Below are positions 1 through 6,000 of a DNA stretch of 9,050 bases, one piece after another. Position numbers and translations under genes: made by a program. Source of the stretch: Terrimesophilobacter sp036565765. GTDB taxonomy: Bacteria > Actinomycetota > Actinomycetes > Actinomycetales > Microbacteriaceae. The DNA lies in assembly GCF_036565765.1 (NCBI RefSeq), contig NZ_DATCXP010000105.1; one strand, written 5' to 3'. Below the pieces are notes generated by a model, which was not told the DNA's origin, did no database searches, and saw nothing but the letters and a program-made list of their open reading frames with translations. Position 1 is the first letter of the stretch. Every line of letters begins with the position of its first letter.

Positions 1-1
1 C

Positions 2-151
2 GCCGCCCGCGTCCACGAGGACTTCATGAGCGGAGTGCGCAGCGGCGTGAACGGGACGCCGACCTTTTACATCGACGGCGTTCGGTACGACGATTCCTAC
101 GATCTCGACACGCTGCTTTCTGCGCTCGGGCGACCGGTCCAGCGCGACTAA
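2..151 (+). CDS. DsbA-like thioredoxin-fold oxidoreductase, C-terminal fragment
   Basis: Only the last 49 residues are inside the window; the gene begins beyond the left edge and stops at TAA 149-151. The visible part contains GVNGTPTFYIDGVRYD at residues 15-30 of the fragment. This is the cis-proline loop (the P of GTP) and following strand typical of DsbA/FrnE-like thiol-disulfide oxidoreductases, then a helix resembling the family ending (YDLDTLLSAL). The active-site CXXC lies outside the window, so catalytic competence cannot be judged. The family oxidises or isomerises disulfides, usually outside the membrane. In Actinobacteria the same module also occurs fused to the C-terminus of NhaA-type antiporters, so the full protein could be a fusion. 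The fold assignment is fairly secure; the exact role is open. Confidence 0.8.
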   Translation, partial: AARVHEDFMSGVRSGVNGTPTFYIDGVRYDDSYDLDTLLSALGRPVQRD

Positions 152-184
152 CCGCGGGAGCTGTGCTCAGGTCAGTTGTGCGTC

Positions 185-229
185 GGCGATACAGTCGATC
201 TGAGCGGAAGGCCTGCGGTCGATTGCGCC
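185..229. repeat. Imperfect inverted repeat downstream of the DsbA-like gene
   Basis: GGCG (185-188) and CAGTCGA (192-198) pair with TCGATTG (219-225) and CGCC (226-229). This gives 11 base pairs with one G-T wobble, a 3-nt bulge and a 20-nt loop. It lies 34 bp after the stop of the DsbA-like gene, where a transcription end is expected. No T-run follows directly; a short TTTT occurs about 35 bp further on. It could be a weak terminator or chance in GC-rich DNA. Confidence 0.25.
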
Positions 230-270
230 CACACTGGCAACGGAAGATGCCGATTTGCACGATGTTTTAG

Positions 271-342
271 CGGGAGTGACGGGGACTCGAACCCGCGACC
301 TCCGGCGTGACAGGCCGGTACGGCGCAACCGGCTACACCCGC
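271..342 (-). tRNA. tRNA-Asp (GTC)-like gene, degenerate, possible pseudogene
   Basis: Read on the - strand, the 3' half is a good tRNA-Asp. The anticodon stem CCGGC/GCCGG surrounds the loop CTGTCAC, with anticodon GTC at 309-311. A 5-nt variable loop, a T-arm beginning GCGGGTTCGAGT, the acceptor strand CACTCCC and a G discriminator (the Asp identity base) follow. The T-arm carries one extra C, giving an 8-nt loop if all five pairs form. The 5' half is poor. The acceptor strand GCGGGTG leaves one mismatch and one G-T pair, T8 and A9 are kept, but the D-stem has a mismatch and the D-loop is about 6 nt and lacks the GG pair. A 6-bp hairpin at 314-333 would also compete with the anticodon stem. 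No CCA is encoded. I read it as a decayed or duplicated tRNA-Asp rather than a normal functional gene. Confidence 0.5.
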
Positions 343-413
343 CTACGACCCGGATTTGTCGGCCAGAGCAGGGATTTTCTCGCTGAGCGAACCGGCTACG
401 ACCGGCTACGACC
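327..413. repeat. 24-bp imperfect direct repeat (two copies) overlapping the tRNA-like gene
   Basis: Copies lie at 327-350 and 390-413, offset by 63 bp, with 21 of 24 positions identical. Both begin AACCGGCTAC and end CTACGACC. The second copy is itself a tandem of the 10-mer ACCGGCTACG (391-400 and 401-410). The first copy covers the D-arm and 5' acceptor strand of the tRNA-like sequence, the part that is degenerate. The repeat may therefore come from a local duplication or rearrangement that disrupted the tRNA 5' half. Confidence 0.5.
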
Positions 414-433
414 GCTGCCGCCCGGCACAGCCT

Positions 434-451
434 GTGTAGTACGCGTGTAGT
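434..451. promoter_or_regulatory. Direct-repeat element, copy 1 (GTGTAGT half-sites 11 bp apart)
   Basis: GTGTAGT occurs at 434-440 and again at 445-451, 11 bp start to start, about one helical turn. A 16-bp block at 433-448 matches 613-628 at 14 of 16 positions. Tandem heptamers on an 11-bp period are a common form of binding site for OmpR-family response regulators such as PhoP. Arm-type integrase sites are also short direct repeats. No candidate binding protein is in the immediate neighbourhood. Confidence 0.3.
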
Positions 452-577
452 TCGTCTGGTGTCGGACGAGGCAACACAGCTGGCCGTGCGCATTGAGAAC
501 CGAACGTCGGACAAGCCGACCGGGGGGAGGGATCAGGTGCTCGCCCGTCGAGACAACGGGAGGAGGTAGGCGAGGCT

Positions 578-599
578 GGGCGGGAGTCCCGTCCCGCCC
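578..599 (-). terminator. GC-rich hairpin downstream of the HxlR operon
   Basis: GGGCGGGA (578-585) and TCCCGCCC (592-599) form a perfect 8-bp stem around a 6-nt loop. It lies about 70 bp past the end of the three-gene - strand operon. No T-tract follows on the - strand, so it is not a classical intrinsic terminator. It could still pause transcription or mark the mRNA 3' end, as is common in high-GC Actinobacteria. Confidence 0.35.
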
Positions 600-613
600 G
601 AGGACTGAGCTGT

Positions 614-636
614 GTGTGGTTCGCGTGTGATCACAC
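614..636. promoter_or_regulatory. Direct-repeat element, copy 2, merging into a 12-bp palindrome
   Basis: GTGTGGT at 614-620 and GTGTGAT at 625-631 repeat the 11-bp spacing of the element at 434-451. The second half-site forms the left arm of the perfect palindrome GTGTGATCACAC (625-636), a shape typical of a dimeric regulator site. The two element copies lie exactly 180 bp apart. The region is downstream of a - strand operon, so it does not obviously control any gene seen here. Confidence 0.3.
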
Positions 637-670
637 TTATGTTCATACCCCTGGTCGCGCAGAGGCGATG

Positions 671-988
671 TCAGCGGGGTGCGCGTACGAGCCAGTCGAG
701 CTTCCGAAGCCGACCGAAGGTCGTCCCGGCTGCGGCCCTCCGAGCGTCGTGGGGGCGTGTGAGTGTGACGGATGGGTTGCGGCGCTCGTCCTCTTCGGCC
801 CATTCGTGGATCACGCTCTCGATCTTGGCGAGATCGAACATCGCGTTGCGCGACCGAGGAACGAGGAGGGTGCCGTGGGCGGCATCGATCTCGACGGCGA
901 TCGCCGCCGTCGAGAGCGTGGCGGCAAGCGACCTGGCCTGCTGGGCGGACAGGCCGCTCACGCGGAGGTCGTGCGTGTCGAGTCTCAT
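671..988 (-). CDS. Small uncharacterised protein, third gene of the HxlR operon
   Basis: This encodes 105 residues and I do not recognise the family. The N-terminal two thirds look like a real folded protein. A helix-like stretch SAQQARSLAATLSTAA (residues 14-29) is followed by strands around VEIDAAHGTLLVPRS and an acidic helix IESVIHEWAEEDERR. The C-terminal 35 residues are basic and poorly structured. There is no signal peptide, membrane segment or cysteine. ATG 988 lies one base after the TGA of the HxlR regulator (990-992) and has no clear ribosome binding site, so translation is probably coupled to that gene. Gene order implies co-expression with the regulator, but no function can be assigned. 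Confidence 0.6.
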   Translation of the reverse strand: MRLDTHDLRVSGLSAQQARSLAATLSTAAIAVEIDAAHGTLLVPRSRNAMFDLAKIESVIHEWAEEDERRNPSVTLTRPHDARRAAAGTTFGRLRKLDWLVRAPR

Positions 989-989
989 C

Positions 990-1460
990 TCAGGCGGCGG
1001 GCGCGGGCGCCAGGCTGAAGGTTGTGGGGGAGGGCGACGCCGGATCAGCTGGGGTGTTCTCGGATTCGTCGGTCAGCTCGCTTTCGTGGACGACCGCCCA
1101 CTCGTAGAGGGCCATGAGTGGCTCCGTGAGCTGCCAGCCGAGGCTGGTGAGCGTGTACTCGACGCGTACCGGGATCTCCGGATAGACGTTGCGGTGGACG
1201 ATGCCGTGCCGCTCGAGCTTGCGGAGGGTTGCCGTCAGGACCTTCTTCGACAGGCCGGGGATGTTGTCGACGAGTCGGGCGTGGCGGCGCATTCCGCTCG
1301 CGAGCAGGATGATTACGGCGACGCTCCACTTCGAGTCGAGTAGGTCGAGGGCGGCGCGTGTGCGTTCGATCATCTCGAAGTCCTCGAGCCGCGCGCGCCT
1401 GCGATCGGGACGAGGCAGCCTGACGAGTTGCGGCCGGCCGATCGTGTCGTTGGCAGCCAT
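990..1460 (-). CDS. HxlR-family winged-helix transcriptional regulator
   Basis: This encodes 156 residues. HxlR-family hallmarks appear in order: LLDSKWSVAVIILLASG (40-56, the LLxxKWxxxIL helix), IPGLSKKVLTATLRKLERHG (67-86, the recognition helix region, normally ISxKxLTxxLRxLExxG) and YPEIPVRVEYTLTSLG (93-108, the wing, YPExPxxVEYxLTxxG). Family members are dimeric DNA-binding repressors or activators. Many sense electrophiles or oxidants through an N-terminal cysteine, but this protein has no cysteine at all, so it cannot use thiol chemistry. The tail from about 132 is Pro/Ala/Ser-rich. ATG 1460 is chosen because GGGAGGA stands 6 nt upstream; the longer open frame towards 1817 overlaps the preceding gene. 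It is the middle gene of a tight operon and probably autoregulates it from the 1784-1988 intergenic region. Confidence 0.9.
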   Translation of the reverse strand: MAANDTIGRPQLVRLPRPDRRRARLEDFEMIERTRAALDLLDSKWSVAVIILLASGMRRHARLVDNIPGLSKKVLTATLRKLERHGIVHRNVYPEIPVRVEYTLTSLGWQLTEPLMALYEWAVVHESELTDESENTPADPASPSPTTFSLAPAPAA

Positions 1461-1466
1461 GTGCGT

Positions 1467-1473
1467 TCCTCCC
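1467..1473 (-). promoter_or_regulatory. Ribosome binding site fixing the start of the HxlR regulator
   Basis: GGGAGGA on the - strand, 6 nt before ATG 1460, lies in the 14-bp gap after the stop of the upstream gene (TAG, 1475-1477). It supports the 156-residue product over a longer upstream start. Confidence 0.7.
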
Positions 1474-1474
1474 T

Positions 1475-1783
1475 CTACCTGGTTGGTCTCTTCGCGCGGT
1501 CGGCGACCGAGGGTGCCGGCTTCTTGGCGGCCTCGACCCACGAGGGGAGCAGCGCGTGGTCGTAGGGGAGGCCGTTGAAGGCGGCGTACGCGTAGGGGTG
1601 TTCGAAGACGTCGAGCGCCCGCTCGGGCTCGGCGGCGAGCTCGAAGTACGCGCCGGTGCGCTGATCGGACACGGAGACGGTGAGGTCGTTCGTGAGTTCG
1701 TTCCAGAAGAGAACGACCTCGATGCCGTCGTTGTCGCGATGAGCGAGCTCTCGCTCGGGGTGATGGGATGCGCTGCTTGCCAT
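1475..1783 (-). CDS. Small uncharacterised protein, first gene of the HxlR operon
   Basis: This encodes 102 residues. The core, DGIEVVLFWNELTNDLTVSVSDQRTG followed about 14 residues later by ALDVFEHPYAYAAF, reads as a compact beta-rich soluble domain. It resembles short hypothetical proteins I recall from actinobacterial genomes, but I know no assigned function. The N-terminus is His/Glu-rich and the last 20 residues are basic and probably disordered. There is no signal peptide, membrane helix or cysteine. AAGGAG at 1789-1794 lies 5 nt before ATG 1783, a strong ribosome binding site that supports the start. It is the first gene of the operon with the HxlR regulator, so it may be the regulator's main target or its accessory. 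Confidence 0.75.
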   Translation of the reverse strand: MASSASHHPERELAHRDNDGIEVVLFWNELTNDLTVSVSDQRTGAYFELAAEPERALDVFEHPYAYAAFNGLPYDHALLPSWVEAAKKPAPSVADRAKRPTR

Positions 1784-1988
1784 GATCGCTCCTTCGAGGG
1801 CGTGTGCCGCGACTCATGCGCGGCGGCGTGGTGCCCGGAGTGGCAGTGCGGTGATTGAGCGACGATGCCAGCGGGTTGCTGGTGTGTCTCTGTGGCCAGC
1901 TAGCGCGTTTGACGACCCGCCAACGGGCGAATCCGAAGTAGGGCTAGCTTCATTGCGCCCGGGGACCCGTTCAGCGAGCCTGGGGCGC
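1784..1988. promoter_or_regulatory. Divergent intergenic region, HxlR operon and lone receiver gene
   Basis: By position, these 205 bp must hold promoters for both the - strand operon and the + strand receiver gene. A TTGACG box occurs at 1909-1914 on the + strand, but no good -10 hexamer sits 16-18 bp away. A short inverted repeat CCCG/CGGG lies at about 1917-1927, and GCTAGC occurs twice (1899-1904 and 1943-1948). No clear operator is visible; an HxlR site would be expected here. Confidence 0.35.
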
Positions 1989-2342
1989 GTGGCTTTGCGC
2001 TGCCTGATCGTCGATGACAGCGAGGACTTCCTCGCCTCCGCCCGGAGGTTGCTGTCTGCTCAGGGCCTGGACATCGTCGGTTTGGCTTCGTCAGGCACGG
2101 ACGCATTGCGGCTGGCGGAGCAGCTAGGGGCAGATGTAGCCCTCGTTGACGTGCAGCTCGGCGAGGAGGATGGTCTAGAGCTCGCGCAGCAGCTCGGCAA
2201 GCGGGTTCCCGCGATTCGGATCGTCCTGATCTCTACGCATTCGAGGGACGATCTCGCCGAGTTGATGGCCGGCACTCCGGCGGCTGGGTTCTTGGCGAAG
2301 ACGGCGCTCAGCGCGGCCGCGATCGCCGAGCTCGTCGGCTAG
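1989..2342 (+). CDS. Stand-alone response regulator receiver (REC) protein
   Basis: This encodes 117 residues and nothing beyond a CheY-like receiver domain. The acidic pair D9 D10 (LIVDDSED), the phospho-acceptor D54 (VALVDVQLG), S82/T83 (VLIST) and K104 (FLAKT) are all present, so phosphorylation should be possible. There is no output domain. Such proteins act by protein-protein contact, as intermediates in a phosphorelay, or as phosphate sinks. GTG 1989 is chosen because the domain begins immediately after it; TTG 1995 is an alternative. The ribosome binding site is weak. The gene converges on the LuxR-type regulator and overlaps it by 4 bp at the stops. With the kinase 0.7 kb away, it may draw phosphate from that kinase; this is inference. 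Confidence 0.85.
   Translation: MALRCLIVDDSEDFLASARRLLSAQGLDIVGLASSGTDALRLAEQLGADVALVDVQLGEEDGLELAQQLGKRVPAIRIVLISTHSRDDLAELMAGTPAAGFLAKTALSAAAIAELVG
2339..2342. other. CTAG supplying the stop codons of two convergent genes
   Basis: TAG at 2340-2342 ends the receiver gene on the + strand. The same tetranucleotide read on the - strand (2341-2339) gives TAG for the NarL-type regulator. The convergent genes therefore overlap by exactly 4 bp and leave no intergenic terminator. Confidence 0.9.
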
Positions 2343-2992
2343 CGCGCTTCGAGGTAGGTGACGACGGCGAGCACGCGTCGGTGGTCGTCCTCGCTCGCCG
2401 GTAGTCGGAGCTTGGCGAGGATGCTGCGGACGTGTTTCTCGACGGCTCCCTCGGTGACGAAGAGCCGCTGGGCGATCCCGTTGTTGGAGCGGCCTTCCGC
2501 CATCAGGGCGAGAACCTCACGCTCCCTCGGGGTGAGGTCGGCGAGTGGATCGTCCCGCCGCCGTTGTGCCACCAGCTCCTGGACGAGGGCGGGGTCGACC
2601 ACCGAGCCGCCGCGCGCAACGCGCTCCAGAGCGTCGAGGAAGTCAGACGCGTTCATGATGCGGCTCTTGAGCAGGTAGCCGATGCGCTCCCCGCCTTCGA
2701 GGAGATCGACGGCCGTCTCGACCTCCACGTGCGCCGAGAGTAGGAGGATTCCGATCTGTGGGAAACCGGCGCGGATTGCGGCGGCCGCCTCGAGACCTTC
2801 GGTTGTGTGCGTCGGCGGCATCCTGATGTCGACCACGGCCAGCTCCGGCTGGTGCTCGAGCACGAGGCGCGCGAGTTCTTCTGAGTCGCCGGCCTGTCCG
2901 ACCACGTCCCAGCCGGCACCGGCGCACAGGCTGACGACCCCCTCGCGGAGGAGTACATCGTCGTCGGCCACGACCACGCGTCCACCGGGCAT
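2339..2992 (-). CDS. NarL/LuxR-family two-component response regulator
   Basis: This encodes 217 residues. The N-terminal receiver domain covers about 4-125 with acidic pair D10 D11, phospho-acceptor D55 (LAVVDIRMPP), S86 (LLLSAH) and K109 (YLLKS). The C-terminal LuxR/GerE helix-turn-helix covers about 152-215, including LTPREREVLALMAEG (153-167) and the recognition region VTEGAVEKHVRSILAKL (179-195). Length and layout are typical of NarL-type transcription factors, which dimerise and bind DNA when phosphorylated. ATG 2992 is preceded by a weak GGCGG. The gene diverges from the multi-GAF kinase with 79 bp between starts; HisKA_3 kinases normally pair with this regulator class, so the two are very probably cognate. 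A loose TTCAAG/TCTACG promoter pair with 16-bp spacing is visible upstream on the - strand. Confidence 0.93.
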   Translation of the reverse strand: MPGGRVVVADDDVLLREGVVSLCAGAGWDVVGQAGDSEELARLVLEHQPELAVVDIRMPPTHTTEGLEAAAAIRAGFPQIGILLLSAHVEVETAVDLLEGGERIGYLLKSRIMNASDFLDALERVARGGSVVDPALVQELVAQRRRDDPLADLTPREREVLALMAEGRSNNGIAQRLFVTEGAVEKHVRSILAKLRLPASEDDHRRVLAVVTYLEAR

Positions 2993-3071
2993 GTTGCCGC
3001 CGAGCTTACGCTGGCTCGTAGATCCGGCGAGCTCGAAGCTTGAACCGCCGTGTCATGATTGACGCGCTGAG
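2993..3071. promoter_or_regulatory. Divergent control region, NarL-type regulator and GAF kinase
   Basis: These 79 bp separate the two start codons. On the - strand, TTCAAG (3045-3040) and TCTACG (3023-3018) make a weak promoter-like pair. On the + strand, CATGAT at 3054-3059 is a possible -10, twelve bases before the kinase GTG, which would give a leaderless mRNA. A stop codon at 3060-3062 in the kinase frame and the absence of a Shine-Dalgarno sequence are consistent with that. Confidence 0.35.
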
Positions 3072-6000
3072 GTGAAACGCGCCGACGGGCATCTTCACCG
3101 GATCGCCGAAGAGCAGGCTGCGCTTAGGCGAGTCGCGACGCTCGTCGCTCACCAGGCATTGCCCGCAGAGGTCTTCGCCACTGTGGCCGAGGAGGTGCAG
3201 CAGGCGTTGGACTTGCCGCTGATCGTGATGGCTCGGTATGAGCCGGACGACACGATCGTCGTGCTCGGCGCCACCGGGGAGGATCATCCCTTTCGACCTG
3301 GAGCCCGCTTCCCGCTCGACCCCGGGGTCTCCCTGCTGGTACGGGAGACGGGACGTCCGGCGAGAGTCGAGTACGAGGGACTCCCCGGTGCGATCGCCAA
3401 GGCCGCGCGGCAAGGGGGATTTCGAGCTGCTCTCGGCGTGCCGATCGTGGTCGACGGCGCAGTCTGGGGCGCTATCGCCGCGGTTTCGACCGACGAGCAG
3501 CCGCTGCCGAACGACACTGAAGCCAGACTCGTCGAGTTCACTGAGTTGGTCGGGACCGCGATCGCGAACGCCGAGGCACACGAGGGGCTACGGCGGCTCG
3601 TCGACGAGCAGGCGGCGCTCCGGCGGGTTGCTGTGTTGGTCGCCGGAGGCGCGCCGCCGGACGAGGTCTTTGCCGCCGTTGCTCACGAAGTCGCGCACCT
3701 TCTCGATGTGCCCGCGATCAGCATGGTTCGGTTTGAACGCGACGAGACGGCGACCGCGATCGCCGTCTGGGGCGACGAGAATCCGTTTGGCGTCGGCGCC
3801 GTGTTCCAGCCGTGGCCCGGCGTCATGCTCCAGGTTCGCCAGACCGGCAGGCCGGCGCGGCTCGAGGACTTCGCGTACTCGACCGGCCCGACGACGGCGC
3901 GATTGCAGGCGGCGCGGATTCACTCCGGGGTGGGGGTGCCGATCACCGTCGAAGGGCGTGTCTGGGGAACGATCATCGCGCTCGCCACCGGTGGCGAGTC
4001 GCTTCCGATCGGTATCGAGGAGCGTCTCTCGAGCTTCACCGAGCTTGTCGCGACGGCGATCGCGAACACCGAGGCGCGCGACGATCTCCGGCGGCTTGTC
4101 GACGAGCAGGCCGCTCTTCGTCGGGTGGCGACGCTGGTCGCGCAGGGGGCGGTGCCGCGGGCGGTGTTCGACAGGGTCTGCGAGGAAACCGGGCCGCTCT
4201 TCGGGGCGACGAGCACCAATCTCTGCTACTTCACCCCGGACGGCTTCAACCTGACGATGGCAGGGTGGAGCGTTCATGACACGCACGTTCCCACGGGGAT
4301 GCGACTGCCGCTCGACGGCGACGCGATCAACGTGCTCGTGCGACGGACCGCCGCCCCAGGTCGCGTCGACAGCTACGAAGGGGCAACAGGGGAGCTCGCC
4401 GCGCTCCTGCGCGCGCGGGGGATCCGCGCCGAGGTCGGCGCACCGGTGATCGTCGAGGGGCAGATCTGGGGAACGTTGATCGCCGGTTGGGACACGGACG
4501 AGCCGGCCCCGGCCGGGATCGAGCACCGGGTCGCGCGGTTTGCAGAGCTGATCGCTACGGCCATCGCAAACGCCGAAGCGCGCGATGAGCTGCGCGAGCT
4601 CGCCGAAGAGCAGGCGGCGCTGCGGCGTGTCGCGACCCTGGTTGCCCAGGAGGCCAGTCCGGACGACGTCTTTGCCGCTGTCGCCGAGGAGATCCTCCGA
4701 ACGCTTGATCTCCCGCGCGTCGAGATGGCGCGGTACGAGCCCGACGGGACAACCCGGGTGCTCGGCGCGGCAGGAGAACATCCGTTCCAGGCCGGAACCC
4801 AGTGGCCGCTCGACGGCCCCACGATCTCGGCCCTCGTCCGCGACACAGGCCGGCCCGCCAGGATCGACGATTACTCCTCCGTCCCGGGGACGATCGCGCA
4901 AGCCGTCCGCGACGCCGGGATCCGCTCGGGACTCGGGGTTCCCATCGTCGTCGGCGGCCGGGTCTGGGGCATGGTCGCGACCGGTACCACCGATCCGGAA
5001 CCTCTTCCGCCGCAAACCGAGGGGCGCCTCATCGCCTTCACCGAGCTGATCGCGACCGCGATCGCAAATGCAGAGGTCCGCGATGACGTCCGCCGCCTCG
5101 CCGAGGAGCAAGCGTCATTGAGGCGCGTTGCGACGCTCGTCGCCGAGGGTACGTCTCCGGCCGACGTCTTCGCAGCCGTCGCGGACGAAGTCGCCGAAGT
5201 GACTGGGCTTCCATTGGTGGAGATCGCACGCTTCGACCCTGATGGCATGCTGACCGTGGTCGGCGCGGCGGGAGCCCACCCCTTCCAGCCCGGCACACGC
5301 TGGCCGCTGGACAACCCGATCGGCTCCGGCGCGATTCTCGAGACACGCCGCCCATCGCGGATCGAATACACCGACGACCTCACCGGAACCGTTGCTGCAG
5401 CTGCACGTGACGCCGGCATCCGCTGGGCGCTCGGTGTCCCCATCATCGTCGACGGAAGGGTCTGGGGCTCGATCGGGGTTGCCCGAGCCGAGGAGGCGCC
5501 GCTTCCCGTTGATGCCGTGGACCGGCTGGTCGGATTCACCGAGCTGGTGGCGACCGCGGTCTCCAACGCGACCACCCACTCGCAGCTCCTCGCGTCGAGG
5601 GCCCGCATCGTCACTGCCGGTGACGAAGCTCGACGCCGCATCGAGCGAAATCTCCATGACGGAACCCAGCAACGACTCGTCTCGCTCGGACTTGACCTTC
5701 AGACCGTGCGTGCCGACCTTCCGGCGGAGCAGCGACAGGCGCACGAGGGCCTCGACCGAATCGGGCGCGGGATCGAATCCGTCCTCGAGGAGGTGCGCGA
5801 GTTCTCACGCGGGCTTCACCCCGCGCTCCTGACGCAGGGAGGGCTCGAGCCCGCCCTGCGTGGGCTTGCACGAAAGTCCCCGATCCGCGTCGAGTTGGAC
5901 GTCGACATCGAGACCCGTCCGCCCGAGGCAGTCGAGATCGCCACGTACTACGTCGTGTCGGAGGCGCTTGCGAACTCGGCCAAGCACGCGCAGGCGTCTC

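Larger units (their letters stand above)
343..670. other. Gene-free region between the tRNA-like sequence and the HxlR operon
   Basis: No open frame here has a convincing protein sequence. The frames crossing it, for example 396-803 on the - strand, are Arg/Pro/Thr-rich, have no recognisable motif and overlap better genes. The stretch holds the second copy of the 24-bp repeat, two copies of a GTGTrrT element, a GC-rich hairpin at 578-599 and a 12-bp palindrome at 625-636. It lies downstream of the - strand operon ending at 671. The concentration of repeats next to a damaged tRNA is compatible with the scar of a lost mobile element, but no integrase or transposase remnant is visible. Confidence 0.4.

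Noticed and set aside
24..514. Arg/Ser-rich - strand frames at 24-260 and 167-514
   Set aside because: They run antisense to the DsbA-like end and across the tRNA-like sequence, with no motif and frameshift-like composition.
396..803. 135-residue - strand frame
   Set aside because: Low-complexity Arg/Thr/Pro sequence. It overlaps the more protein-like 671-988 gene on the same strand, and its repeated TRTT residues simply reflect the DNA repeat element.
612..1343. 243-residue + strand frame
   Set aside because: It is antisense to the HxlR regulator and the 105-residue gene. The HxlR motifs are unmistakable on the - strand.
3588..5111. 507-residue - strand frame inside the kinase gene
   Set aside because: A stop-free antisense frame across the GAF repeats. 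Its repeating Arg/Asp-rich sequence mirrors the repeats and has no independent motif.
3099..5591. The repeated region considered as a CRISPR-like or transposon array
   Set aside because: The period is about 498 bp, in frame and protein-coding, with GAF motifs in each unit.
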